64,000 nucleotides of DNA from Clostridium sp. CAG:557 (GCA_000435275.1 FR883883.1:28706-92705), one strand, 5' to 3'. Positions 32,478-41,347 are shown, counted from the stretch's first letter. Numbers and translations: made by a program. Notes: generated by a model from the letters alone, not told the origin.

Positions 32478-34724
32478 TTGGCATCTAAAGGTAAAAATTT
32501 TTCTAAAAAAGAAAATAATAGCGACAAAAATCAAGGAATTATTAATGGTGCAGGGGAAATTGTCGAACAAGAAATTGCAAACACCTTAGAGCAAAATTAT
32601 ATGCCGTATGCGATGAGTGTAATCCTTTCACGTGCGATTCCTCAGATTGACGGCTTTAAGCCGTCGCACAGGAAGCTGCTTTATACAATGTACAAAATGG
32701 GGTTGCTGAATTCTGCCCGCACAAAATCTGCAAATATTGTGGGTCAGACTATGAAATTAAATCCTCATGGTGACAGTGCGATTTACGACACAATGGTGCG
32801 ATTGAGTCGCGGATACGAAGCCTTGCTGCACCCTTATGTTGATTCAAAAGGAAACTTTGGCAAATTTTATTCTCGAGATATGATGTGCGCAGCTTCGAGA
32901 TACACCGAGGCTCGGCTTGATAACATTTGCGAGGAACTTTTTAAGGATATCGAAAAAAACACCGTCGATTTTGTTAATAATTATGATAACACGCTGAAAG
33001 AGCCTACTCTTTTGCCGGCGAGTTTTCCGTCAATTTTGGTTAATGCAAATACTGGAATTGCGGTGGGAATGGCGAGTTCAATTTGTCCATTTAATTTAAG
33101 AGAAGTCTGCAAAGCGACAATTATGCTAATAAAAAATCCGGATGCAGATATTAGTAAAGTGCTTCTGGCGCCAGATTTTAATGGTGGTGGAATTATAATT
33201 TACGATGAGAAATCTATGATGGATATTTACGAAACCGGAAGAGGCAGCATAAAAGTGCGAGCGCGGTATACTTATGATAAAACCGAAAATTGTATTGATA
33301 TTAGCAGTATTCCCCCTACGACGACTTCTGAAGCGATTATAGAAAAAGTAATTGAGATGGTAAAAAAAGGTGTAATAAAAGAAATATCGGACGTCCGCGA
33401 TGAAACTGGTATAGACGGTTTGAAAATTACGATAGACTTGAAAAGAAACACTGATGCAGAAAAATTGATGCAAAAACTTTATCGATTAACCCCACTCGAA
33501 GATTCATTTTCGTGCAATTTTAATGTGCTGATAAATGGTACACCAAAAGTCTTGGGTGTAAAGGCGTTATTAGAAGAGTGGCTGAAATTTAGGCTGGATT
33601 GTGTGAAACGTAGAACAAAATTTGACCTATCGAAGCAAAAGAGCAAAATGCATTTACTGGCCGGATTAAAGAAAATTCTTGTGGATATCGATAAAGCGAT
33701 AGAAATTATAAAAAACACAAAAGAAGAGTCGCAGGTTGTGCCGAATTTAATGGCAGGTTTTTCAATTGACGAATTGCAAGCCGATTACGTGGCGGAAATA
33801 AAATTGCGACACTTAAATAGGGAGTACATTTTAAAACGAACCGATGAGATAGAAAAGTTAAAGGATTCAATAGAGCAACTTGAGTCAATACTTAGCGATG
33901 AAATTAAAGTAAAAGAAATCATTGCGCAGGAACTTTGTTATATTTCAGAGAAGTACGGTAAGCCAAGAAAGACGATGCTTATTTATAAAGAGGACATAAA
34001 AAATGTAGACGTAGTTGAAGAAATTCCTGAATATCCAGTGCATCTGTTTCTTACTAAGAACCATTATTTTAAGAAGATTACTCCACAGTCGTTAAGAATG
34101 AACAGCGAGCAAAAGTTAAAAGATGGTGACGAAATTTTGCAGTCTATTGAGGCTAATAACACGTTTGATTTACTATTTTTTACAGATAAACATCAGGTTT
34201 ATAAGGCGAAAGTGTCGGAGTTTCAAGATGTAAAGGCAAGTGTGCTTGGTGAATTTATTCCAGCAAAACTTGGCATAGAGCCAGATGAATCGATTTTATA
34301 CATGGTCGCAACCAAAGATTATTCTGGAAATATTTTGTTATTTTTTGAAAATGGCAAGGTTGCAAAGGTAACTTTGAGCGCATATAAGACAAAGACAAAT
34401 AGAAAAAAACTTGTCAATGCTTTTTCAGATAAATCAAAGGTGGTTGCAATAGAATATTTAAATGAGGATAGAGAATTTTTGTTAACGTCATCGTCAGGAC
34501 GAATGTTGATTTTAAGCACAAACTTGCTTCAAGTTAAATCTACAAAAACGACTTTAGGCGTGTCGGTTATGAGTTTGCGCAAAGGTCATCGAGTTATCAA
34601 AGTGTCAGCGTTAAATTTGCAAAAATTAGCTAATGAACAACGATACAGACCTAAAAATTTGCCAGCAGCAGGCAGTTTACCGAGTGCTAATGATATTCAG
34701 GCAGAACAATTGATTTTGCAATAA
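32478..34724 (+). CDS. parC: DNA topoisomerase IV subunit A (ParC-type)
   Basis: DNA-cleaving subunit, 748 residues. MPYAMSVILSRAIPQIDGFKPSHRKLLYTMYKMGL, IVGQTMKLNPHGDSAIYDTMVRLS and CAASRYTEARL with the active-site Tyr are present. A coiled coil (about 410-480) and a shortened C-terminal wrapping domain follow. The GyrA-box (QRRGGKG-type) needed for gyrase wrapping is not seen, supporting ParC. The C-terminus ends in a Lys/Arg/Pro-rich tail. TTG start with GAGGTGA; it begins 33 nt after parE. Confidence 0.88.
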   Translation: MASKGKNFSKKENNSDKNQGIINGAGEIVEQEIANTLEQNYMPYAMSVILSRAIPQIDGFKPSHRKLLYTMYKMGLLNSARTKSANIVGQTMKLNPHGDSAIYDTMVRLSRGYEALLHPYVDSKGNFGKFYSRDMMCAASRYTEARLDNICEELFKDIEKNTVDFVNNYDNTLKEPTLLPASFPSILVNANTGIAVGMASSICPFNLREVCKATIMLIKNPDADISKVLLAPDFNGGGIIIYDEKSMMDIYETGRGSIKVRARYTYDKTENCIDISSIPPTTTSEAIIEKVIEMVKKGVIKEISDVRDETGIDGLKITIDLKRNTDAEKLMQKLYRLTPLEDSFSCNFNVLINGTPKVLGVKALLEEWLKFRLDCVKRRTKFDLSKQKSKMHLLAGLKKILVDIDKAIEIIKNTKEESQVVPNLMAGFSIDELQADYVAEIKLRHLNREYILKRTDEIEKLKDSIEQLESILSDEIKVKEIIAQELCYISEKYGKPRKTMLIYKEDIKNVDVVEEIPEYPVHLFLTKNHYFKKITPQSLRMNSEQKLKDGDEILQSIEANNTFDLLFFTDKHQVYKAKVSEFQDVKASVLGEFIPAKLGIEPDESILYMVATKDYSGNILLFFENGKVAKVTLSAYKTKTNRKKLVNAFSDKSKVVAIEYLNEDREFLLTSSSGRMLILSTNLLQVKSTKTTLGVSVMSLRKGHRVIKVSALNLQKLANEQRYRPKNLPAAGSLPSANDIQAEQLILQ

Positions 34725-34739
34725 AAAGGAGATTTTACA

Positions 34740-35111
34740 ATGAGCATAAAAAAAGACTGGATGGAACGACAGATTGAGGCGATAGGAAATACTTTTGCAG
34801 CAATTCTTTTTGGAAAAGATAAGGTAAAAGCAATCTTGGACGTGGATGAAGAAGAGAATTCTGCTACAGAGATGGAAGACGACATTTTGGACAGAATGGT
34901 GAAAAAACACTTAGCGGATAAAAATTTTAACGAAGCGGAAAATTTAATTTTTAACGCCCTCGAAAGACAAAAAACAGCGCGTAGATTTGAGTTAGCGTTG
35001 AATTTTTTTAACGAAGCAAATGAATTTAGTGACGAAGTTTTGTCAAAATATGACTATTCGCACGAAGAAATTGAAGACGGAATAAATACTTTAAAAAAGT
35101 TATATGAATAA
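34740..35111 (+). CDS. small acidic helical protein (DUF6483-like)
   Basis: 123 residues, predicted all-helical: KKDWMERQIEAIGNTFAAILFGKDKV, an acidic loop DVDEEENSATEME, and KHLADKNFNEAENLIFNALERQKT resembling a tetratricopeptide unit. From memory it resembles a family of uncharacterised clostridial proteins (DUF6483). It lies 15 nt after parC with SD AAAGGAG, so it is cotranscribed with the topoisomerase genes; this gives no clear functional hint. A strong terminator follows. Confidence 0.65.
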   Translation: MSIKKDWMERQIEAIGNTFAAILFGKDKVKAILDVDEEENSATEMEDDILDRMVKKHLADKNFNEAENLIFNALERQKTARRFELALNFFNEANEFSDEVLSKYDYSHEEIEDGINTLKKLYE

Positions 35112-35112
35112 C

Positions 35113-35142
35113 AAAAAGGCAGCGTTGCAACTGCCTTTTTAT
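35113..35142 (+). terminator. intrinsic terminator of the parE-parC operon
   Basis: AAAAAGGCAG (35113-35122) pairs perfectly with CTGCCTTTTT (35131-35140), 8-nt loop. Confidence 0.9.
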
Positions 35143-35275
35143 TGTTGAAAAATTCATTGATTTATTGCATTTTTCTATAATATATGATATTCTGTATGTG
35201 ATAGATGTGAAAAAATAATCAATGTGTAAACTGTTTGTCGGCTAAGTACCTTTAGTGGGCGTAAGGAGGATTTGC

Positions 35276-37189
35276 ATGAAAAAAGAAGTTAAGATAAATT
35301 TAATTAAAATTATAGCGGCAGCTATTTTGTTAGCCGTTGTTTATTTTATTGACAAATTTGTGCAACTGCCTATGTTGGCGAGTTTAGCATTATTTTTAGT
35401 TCCCTATTTTATTGTTGGATATGACGTAATTATAGAAGCCGCAGAAAATATTTTGCGAGGAAATTTATTTGATGAAAATTTTTTAATGGCTATCGCTACG
35501 GTTGGAGCGCTCTGTATAGGATTTTTGCCTGGAGGAAATCGAGAATTTGCAGAAGCGGTATTTGTTATGCTGTTTTTCAAATTAGGAGAATTATTTGAAG
35601 AGATTGCGGAAGGCAATAGTAGAAAATCGATTTCACAACTTATGGACATTAGACCGGATGTTGCAAATGTTGAAAGAAATGGGGAAATATTAGTTGTAAA
35701 CCCAGACAGCATATCAGTTGGAGAGATTATCGTGATTAAGCCGGGAGAAAAAGTTCCTGTGGATGGCGAAATTGTAGAGGGTACATCTACACTTGATACG
35801 GTTGCGCTGACTGGAGAAAGCATACCTAAGAAAGTTGCAGCTAATGATCCAATTCTTTCTGGCTGCATTAATCTTTCGGGAATGATTCGAGTAAGAGTGA
35901 CAAAAGTTTTTGAAGAATCAACTGCGACAAAAATTTTGGATTTAGTTGAAAATGCAAATGATAATAAATCTAAAAGTGAAAAATTCATTTCAAAGTTTGC
36001 AAAAGTTTATACTCCTACAGTAGTTGCTATTGCGGTTTTGTTGGCTTTTATTCCACCAATTTTATCAGGAAATTTTTTGTCTGAATTTGTTATTTGGCTA
36101 AATCGAGCTTTAACATTTCTTGTAGTATCTTGTCCATGTGCTTTAGTTATATCGGTGCCACTGACATTTTTTGGAGGTATTGGAACGGCATCAAAAGATG
36201 GTATCTTGATAAAGAGCTCTAATTATATAGACACTTTGGCAAAAACTAAAACTGTAGTTTTTGATAAAACGGGCACATTAACAGAAGGAGTATTCGCAGT
36301 TACAGCAATGCACCCACAAATTTGCAATGAAGAACAGTTGATTCACCTTGCTGCACATGTAGAACGTTATTCAACTCATCCGATTTCTTTGTCTATTCGA
36401 CAAGCTTATTCAAATGAAATGGATGACTGTTCTGTTTCAGATGTCGAAGAATTTTCTGGACGAGGAATCCGTGCAAAAGTTAACGGAGATATAGTGTGCA
36501 TAGGCAATAATAAAATGATGGACTATGTTGGGGTGAAATGGCGTGATTGCCATAGTGCAGGAACGATTATTCATGTGTCAATAAATGGCGAGTATGCTGG
36601 CCATATAGTAATTTCTGATAAAATAAAGGAAGATTCAAAGAGAGCAATTTCAGCGATAAAAGATGCTGGAGTTAACAAAATAGTTATGTTGACAGGGGAC
36701 CATAAAAAAGTTGCGGAAGATGTTGCAAGCTGTTTAAAGGTTGATGAGTATCAATCGGATTTACTTCCAAAAGATAAAGTTGACTGGATAGAAAAAATGC
36801 TTTCAGAGTGCCCAAAAGGAGAAAAATTGGCATTTGTAGGAGATGGAATAAATGACGCTCCGGTTTTAGCCCGCGCAGATGTAGGAATCGCAATGGGAAA
36901 TATGGGTTCTGATGCGGCAATAGAATCGGCTGATGTTATATTAATGGATGACAAACCTTCTAAAATTGCCCACGCTATTGAAATTTCTAATAAAACTATT
37001 CAAATTGCGCATCAAAACATTGCTTTTGCTTTGTCGGTTAAAATGCTTGTGCTTATACTGGCAAGTTTGGGACTAGCGCCTATGTGGTTAGCTATTTTTG
37101 CAGATGTAGGAGTTACATTAATTGCAGTGCTTAACGCAATGCGAACTTTAAATTTGACAAAAATACTTAATTCCAAGGCTGCAAAATAA
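35276..37189 (+). CDS. P1B-type heavy-metal ATPase (Zn/Cd/Pb class), no metal-binding domain
   Basis: 637 residues. Membrane helices, the actuator motif TGES, the SCPCALVIS metal site in helix 6, the phosphorylation motif DKTGTLT, HP locus (STHPIS), and GDGINDAPVL are present. Lys in ALSVKMLVLIL (helix 7) and Asp in FADVGVTLIAVLNAMR (helix 8) match the Zn/Cd-type P1B-2 site. The usual N-terminal CxxC heavy-metal-associated domain is absent: the protein begins KKEVKINLIKII just before the first helix. Likely exports Zn(II)/Cd(II). ATG at 35276 follows AAGGAGGA. No metal-responsive regulator is adjacent. Confidence 0.92.
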   Translation: MKKEVKINLIKIIAAAILLAVVYFIDKFVQLPMLASLALFLVPYFIVGYDVIIEAAENILRGNLFDENFLMAIATVGALCIGFLPGGNREFAEAVFVMLFFKLGELFEEIAEGNSRKSISQLMDIRPDVANVERNGEILVVNPDSISVGEIIVIKPGEKVPVDGEIVEGTSTLDTVALTGESIPKKVAANDPILSGCINLSGMIRVRVTKVFEESTATKILDLVENANDNKSKSEKFISKFAKVYTPTVVAIAVLLAFIPPILSGNFLSEFVIWLNRALTFLVVSCPCALVISVPLTFFGGIGTASKDGILIKSSNYIDTLAKTKTVVFDKTGTLTEGVFAVTAMHPQICNEEQLIHLAAHVERYSTHPISLSIRQAYSNEMDDCSVSDVEEFSGRGIRAKVNGDIVCIGNNKMMDYVGVKWRDCHSAGTIIHVSINGEYAGHIVISDKIKEDSKRAISAIKDAGVNKIVMLTGDHKKVAEDVASCLKVDEYQSDLLPKDKVDWIEKMLSECPKGEKLAFVGDGINDAPVLARADVGIAMGNMGSDAAIESADVILMDDKPSKIAHAIEISNKTIQIAHQNIAFALSVKMLVLILASLGLAPMWLAIFADVGVTLIAVLNAMRTLNLTKILNSKAAK

Positions 37190-37483
37190 AAAATACGCGT
37201 AAAGAGCAAAAGTATGACTTCTTGTGCGTTTTTGAGTTTGATAGTATACTTTGCAAGCTTTTTATTAAAAGGGATTTTAATTTTTGACATTAATATAGCG
37301 GGTGCTTAAAAAATGATAGTGTAAATAGCATTATTGTAAAAAGTATCCGCTTAAACCTTATATGTCACGTTAAAAATAATAGTTGAAAGATTTTGACTTA
37401 AAAATAAAAAAAGCAGAGAAAATCTCTGCTAAAATAAGCTTATAAATTCAAAAATTAGAACTTAGCTAAACAAAAAAACTTTT
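37190..37483. other. intergenic region after the P-type ATPase: hairpin and terminator
   Basis: 294 nt without a gene. It holds a plus-strand promoter-like pair (TTGACA 37284-37289, 17 bp, TAAAAA) overlapping an imperfect hairpin in which GCGGGTGCTT (37298-37307) pairs with AAGTATCCGC (37341-37350), two G-U. At 37412-37430 AGCAGAGA/TCTCTGCT is the terminator of tRNA-Glu on the minus strand. No coding potential seen. Confidence 0.5.
37403..37430 (-). terminator. terminator of the tRNA-Glu transcript
   Basis: On the minus strand AGCAGAGA and TCTCTGCT (37430-37412) form an 8-bp stem with a short loop followed by TTTTTTTATTTTT. Confidence 0.85.
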
Positions 37484-37558
37484 TGGTGACCCGGACGGGA
37501 ATCGAACCCGTGTTACCGCCGTGAAAGGGCGGTGTCTTAACCGCTTGACCACCGGGCC
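37484..37558 (-). tRNA. tRNA-Glu (anticodon TTC)
   Basis: 75 nt with encoded CCA. Acceptor GGCCCGG pairs with CCGGGTC (one G-U), D-arm GTGGTCAAGCGGTTAAGAC, anticodon stem CCGCC/GGCGG enclosing CTTTCAC (anticodon TTC), T-arm CGGGTTCGATTCCCG. Own promoter and terminator. Confidence 0.96.
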
Positions 37559-37952
37559 AAAATAAGAAAATGCTAATAATATAGACTTAAATTAATAAAA
37601 ATACTTACCGAAACGCATATTCTACTTTAAATCGTACATTTAATAATTGTATTATACTAAAATCAATGAAAAAAGTCAACATTAATTTTTTTATTATTAA
37701 AAAATTTTTAACGGAGACGGTACTTTAGCGAATTTTCGCTTTGCTTAAGATGTTAAGCGAAGCTAGTAAAGGTTGGAATCTGCAGGTTGCATTAAAGTGT
37801 TTGCTATAAAAAGAATCGAATGCTATTCGCTTTGGCAAATTATAATATCAATATTTGCCGTTATGCGAATAGCATTTTGCTTTAAATTAAAATTTTAATT
37901 TGGGGCATAAAGTTTAAAATTTTTAGTTTTATGAATTTATAAAAACCATTAA
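37559..37952. other. palindrome-rich intergenic spacer
   Basis: 394 nt without a gene. Beyond the tRNA-Glu promoter it holds GCTTTGCTTAA/TTAAGCGAAGC (37738-37748 with 37753-37763, one G-U), a two-stage hairpin at 37819-37876 (12 bp AATGCTATTCGC with GCGAATAGCATT, then GGCAAAT with ATTTGCC), and an 18-bp AT palindrome at 37883-37900. The 37819-37876 hairpin read on the minus strand is followed by TTCTTTTT and probably terminates the coat-like gene. Confidence 0.6.
37651..37679 (-). promoter_or_regulatory. sigma-A promoter of tRNA-Glu
   Basis: Minus strand: TTGACT (37679-37674), 17-bp spacer, TATAAT (37656-37651). Confidence 0.8.
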
Positions 37953-38816
37953 TTAGTTCCCACAGCTATTGCAGCCACAACCGCAACCACCGCCGTTAGA
38001 TTCATTATTTGTGTCTGTTGAACGAGGTGGGAAAAATTCGTCAGTTGGGAACTCAAGACGATTAAAGAGTTCACAAGGGTTATCTGACGTAGTGACGCAT
38101 TCTTTTTCGGGAACACAGAAATCGTAAGAAGGTACAAGCATTTGAACGTTTCGTTCCAGTTGAACGATTGTAAACATGCCGAGAGTAACATAAACTGCGT
38201 TAGTATTATTTTTTAGTTGAAATTCTCCGCCAAACTTTTTACAGATACATTCAGGGATATGACAATTTAATTCGCAACTGTCGTGACGGTCACAGCAAAC
38301 TCTGGCAGATAAACCGATTGGTTCTGCAACTTGAACAGTAGCCTTTGGAAGATTTCTTACAGGAGAAGAATTTAAATCCAAATCGTCATAACAAGCGCCA
38401 GAATTAAAAACTTTAACTTTGCCTTCACTGCCGAATAGTATTACCTTTTTAGAGAATACAGACAGTCCGGTTACATTTACAGGGCAAGCTGCTGGAGAAA
38501 GAAATACATCAAGGTTGACTTCAAAGAAAAATGTCATGTCGACAGAGTAAAAACCTTTGTTAAAAGGAACAGGCTCAAGGTCGACATAAACCGTTAAAAC
38601 ATCGGCGCTTTTAATGCGAACAGTGCAAGCTTGGTCAATTACATTTTGGCCAGCTTCGGTAAAATAAACGCGTAGATCTTGAAGACAGTCTTTATCAGCA
38701 CAAGAATCATAGACTCTAAAAGCATCAATGCAAACTGCTTCTCTAAAATTTCCCGATGAACTTTCATTTAACCCGCTTTGAGTATTTACTGCCGTAGGAA
38801 AAAGATTTTCTGACAT
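37953..38816 (-). CDS. cysteine-rich protein, likely spore-surface or coat-associated
   Basis: 287 residues with about twenty Cys. Recognisable blocks: EAVCIDAFRVYDSCADKDCLQDLRV, VTGLSVFSKKVILFGSEGKVKVFNSG, LPKATVQVAEPIGLSARV, LGMFTIVQLERNVQMLVPSYDFCVPEKEC, NPCELFNRLEFP, and the tail GGGCGCGCNSCGN. From memory this is a family conserved in spore-forming Clostridia and annotated only as hypothetical; a coat role is inferred from Cys content and lineage. ATG at 38816 has GGAGG upstream; an in-frame ATG at 38831 contains that SD. No sigma-A promoter is obvious; a sporulation-like CATAATATG lies at 38866-38858 on the minus strand, an imperfect match to the sigma-K -10. Confidence 0.7.
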   Translation of the reverse strand: MSENLFPTAVNTQSGLNESSSGNFREAVCIDAFRVYDSCADKDCLQDLRVYFTEAGQNVIDQACTVRIKSADVLTVYVDLEPVPFNKGFYSVDMTFFFEVNLDVFLSPAACPVNVTGLSVFSKKVILFGSEGKVKVFNSGACYDDLDLNSSPVRNLPKATVQVAEPIGLSARVCCDRHDSCELNCHIPECICKKFGGEFQLKNNTNAVYVTLGMFTIVQLERNVQMLVPSYDFCVPEKECVTTSDNPCELFNRLEFPTDEFFPPRSTDTNNESNGGGCGCGCNSCGN

Positions 38817-39120
38817 AATAAAAGCCTCCATTCAGATGATGAACTATGTTTTCAATACATATTATGTAATTTATAAAAGTGTGTTACAAAAATAAAGTTT
38901 GAATATGCATTTTCAAAAATAGTGGTTGTGTGTTATAATATTTTTTAGTGAATTAAAATCACCATGTCTTATGAATGATATGTTTTTTTAGAAAAATATA
39001 TGTTATGATTTTATTGAATTTAAAGAAAAGCTGGGCATAATACTTGACTTGACATAATTGGGAAATTTAATATATAATCAAATGTAACAAGGGAAAGCTT
39101 TTTGTGAGGAGATTTTATTT
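38817..39120. other. divergent intergenic region
   Basis: 304 nt between the minus-strand coat-like gene and the plus-strand orphan. AT-rich, no coding potential seen. It contains the orphan promoter at 39049-39078 and a possible minus-strand sporulation-type -10 at 38858-38866. A second TATAAT near 38934 has no fitting -35. Confidence 0.5.
39049..39078 (+). promoter_or_regulatory. sigma-A promoter of the orphan gene and pseudokinase
   Basis: TTGACA (39049-39054), 18-bp spacer, TATAAT (39073-39078). Confidence 0.7.
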
Positions 39121-39693
39121 ATGGGGAATTTAAGCAGCACAAAAGAAAAAAATATTGTAAACTGCGGTTCAGTTTTTTTAAAAAAACAATTTTCCATAAA
39201 TGAAATTAATAAATCTTTTCCTTACGAAGTTTGCACAATTCAGGATTTATACGACGCTACCAACTTAAAAAATGGTACTAATATTGATTTAGCCGCAGAT
39301 TTAATCAACAAAACCGAGAATATAAAAATAGTTTTGACTGAAAACAGTGAATTTAAGGATTTGTCAATAAAATTTTGTGAGTCTCTGAGGGCACTAGGTT
39401 TAAATGCAGAACGATGCAATTTAAAAGAGGGAATTATTTTAGAAAATAGCAACGTACTAATGATGTTGGATTTTGATTTAAGGTGTAAGTATTTAAAAAA
39501 GTTTTTTAATAAAAGTACAAATAAAAGTGTGAAAATTATAAATATTTTGTCAGAAAAACATGAAAGTGAAAAAAATGATGCGGAATTAAATCTTTATCAT
39601 TTAGATTGGTTTAATTTTAGTAAAGCTTTATGTGTAGAAATACTTTTAAAATCTGTATATTTAGGAATTTTAACTAAGTGTTACACACAATAA
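39121..39693 (+). CDS. orphan cytoplasmic protein, unknown function
   Basis: 190 residues, not recognised. No signal peptide or membrane helix. Alternating strands and helices (NIKIVLTENSEFKDLSIKFCESLRALGL, NSNVLMMLDFDLRCKYLKKFF, SVKIINILSE) suggest a Rossmann-like or sugar-isomerase-like fold, but no catalytic motif is visible. Six Cys are scattered. The SD is GAGGAG. It lies 47 nt upstream of the pseudokinase with no terminator between, so it may belong to the same signalling unit. Confidence 0.5.
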   Translation: MGNLSSTKEKNIVNCGSVFLKKQFSINEINKSFPYEVCTIQDLYDATNLKNGTNIDLAADLINKTENIKIVLTENSEFKDLSIKFCESLRALGLNAERCNLKEGIILENSNVLMMLDFDLRCKYLKKFFNKSTNKSVKIINILSEKHESEKNDAELNLYHLDWFNFSKALCVEILLKSVYLGILTKCYTQ

Positions 39694-39740
39694 ATTAAAA
39701 ATTATCAGCCTAATTGAGAGTTAATTAAGCGAGGAATAAC

Positions 39741-41330
39741 ATGGGAAAATTTGAAAATTTATGCATGAAATGTATGAGTGACAAAGGTGAACGAGAACAG
39801 TGCCCCTTTTGTGGGTATATAAATGACAATCATAAACAGGATGGAGTTGCTCACGAAAAGTTAGTCTTGCAAGATAAGTATGTTGTAGGTAGCAAACTCT
39901 CAGAAAATGCGGAATCTATTTGCTATGTGGGCTATGATATAAAGAATAATTCTAAAGTGCGTATAAGGGAGTTTTTTCCGTCAGAAATATGTGTTAGGGC
40001 TGAAAATAGCCTAAAGGTAATGGAAAAAGAAAGCTGCGGCGAAAAATTCAAAAGTCTAAAAAATGATTTTTTAAATTATTTTAGATCATTAGCAAAGGCT
40101 AGGGACATAGACGCAATTGTTCCAGTTTATGATATTTTTACAGATAATGGAACAGCGTATATCATATCAGAAGTTGTAGGCGGAACAACTCTTTTGGACT
40201 TTATTAAGAAAAACAATCATCCGATAGGTTGGGACACTGCAAAAATATTGTTTATGCCGGTTATTTCTGCATTCAGCCGACTAAGCCGAACTGGAGTAAA
40301 GCATCTTGCAATAAATCCAGGGTCATTAATAATTGGAAGAAACGGTAAAATGTATGTTTCTAATTTTTCTACACAAAATTTGCGACAGCTTGGAGTTTTT
40401 TTAGGTTTTGAATTTAACAAGGGCTTTACGGCGCCAGAGCAGTATATCAAAAATTGTGAATTGACGCAGGCTACGGATGTTTATGGACTTACGGCAACGT
40501 TGTTTTTTTCACTTGTGGGGTTCCCTCCAAAGGATGCATCAGAGAGAGGGACTGACGATAGGCTGCTAATTCCTGTAAAAATTTTAAAAAATATTCCACC
40601 TCATGTAGTTTCGGCATTATCGAATGGATTAAAGGTTAATATTCAAAAACGCACGCAGACTTTTGAAATATTGCGCGATGAACTTACAGAAACCTCTGCA
40701 AAATATTTAAAAGAACAGGACACAAGTGCTTCCAAAAATGATTATAAAGTACCGTTTAAAAACAGAAAAAACATCTTTTTATGGACAATTTGTGCTACAA
40801 TTGTTTTTTTAGCAATATTTGCTGCGATTTTTATTTTTTTTGTTAATAATAATGCGACTCAGAAAAGTGAGCTGAAGCAAGATAACTTATTAATTCAAGA
40901 AAACATAGAAAATAAAGAAAGTATCATTGTTCCCAATTTAATTGGAAAAAGTTTTGATGATTTGCAAAAAAATACTAATTCGGACGATTATAACATATTT
41001 TTGTCTGAAAAGGTATATGATGATAAAGTTGATGAAGGCAAGGTAATTTCTCAGACGCCTCAACCTGAAACTTATGTAGAAAAGGGTTCGAATATAATAG
41101 TCTCAATAAGTAAGGGTCCTAAATTTAAAGTTTTGCCATCAATAGATGGCTTGTCTTTGTCGGATGCATCCTCAATTCTGTCGAAGCAGGGCTTTATTCC
41201 TATACAGGAAACTTTATATAGCGATGTTGTTGAGCAAGGAAAAATTGTAGGTTATAAGAACCATTCAAAAAGCGATAAGGTTGAGGTGGGTTCGCAGGTT
41301 ACAATTATTGTTAGCAAAGGGAAGAAATAA
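39741..41330 (+). CDS. zinc-ribbon / Ser-Thr kinase-like / PASTA protein, predicted pseudokinase
   Basis: 529 residues: zinc ribbon (C8, C11, C21, C24), protein-kinase fold (about 45-320), one membrane helix (347-368), and two PASTA domains (about 385-528) outside. The family senses muropeptides or lipid II through PASTA and phosphorylates cytoplasmic targets. Here the catalytic residues are lost: the glycine loop is SENAESICY, the VAIK lysine is Arg76, HRD is HLA (188-190) with the following Asn replaced by Ser195, and DFG is NFS (208-210). APE (231-233) and DVYGL (246-250) remain, so the fold is kept. Probably a scaffold or sensor without kinase activity. It follows an orphan gene and precedes the feo operon. 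Confidence 0.88.
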   Translation: MGKFENLCMKCMSDKGEREQCPFCGYINDNHKQDGVAHEKLVLQDKYVVGSKLSENAESICYVGYDIKNNSKVRIREFFPSEICVRAENSLKVMEKESCGEKFKSLKNDFLNYFRSLAKARDIDAIVPVYDIFTDNGTAYIISEVVGGTTLLDFIKKNNHPIGWDTAKILFMPVISAFSRLSRTGVKHLAINPGSLIIGRNGKMYVSNFSTQNLRQLGVFLGFEFNKGFTAPEQYIKNCELTQATDVYGLTATLFFSLVGFPPKDASERGTDDRLLIPVKILKNIPPHVVSALSNGLKVNIQKRTQTFEILRDELTETSAKYLKEQDTSASKNDYKVPFKNRKNIFLWTICATIVFLAIFAAIFIFFVNNNATQKSELKQDNLLIQENIENKESIIVPNLIGKSFDDLQKNTNSDDYNIFLSEKVYDDKVDEGKVISQTPQPETYVEKGSNIIVSISKGPKFKVLPSIDGLSLSDASSILSKQGFIPIQETLYSDVVEQGKIVGYKNHSKSDKVEVGSQVTIIVSKGKK

Positions 41331-41347
41331 TTATAAAAATGAAGGCG

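Noticed and set aside
30462..34724. Calling the topoisomerase pair gyrB-gyrA
   Set aside because: No GyrA-box is seen and the direct linkage and N-terminal motifs fit parE-parC better; kept as ParE/ParC with moderate confidence.
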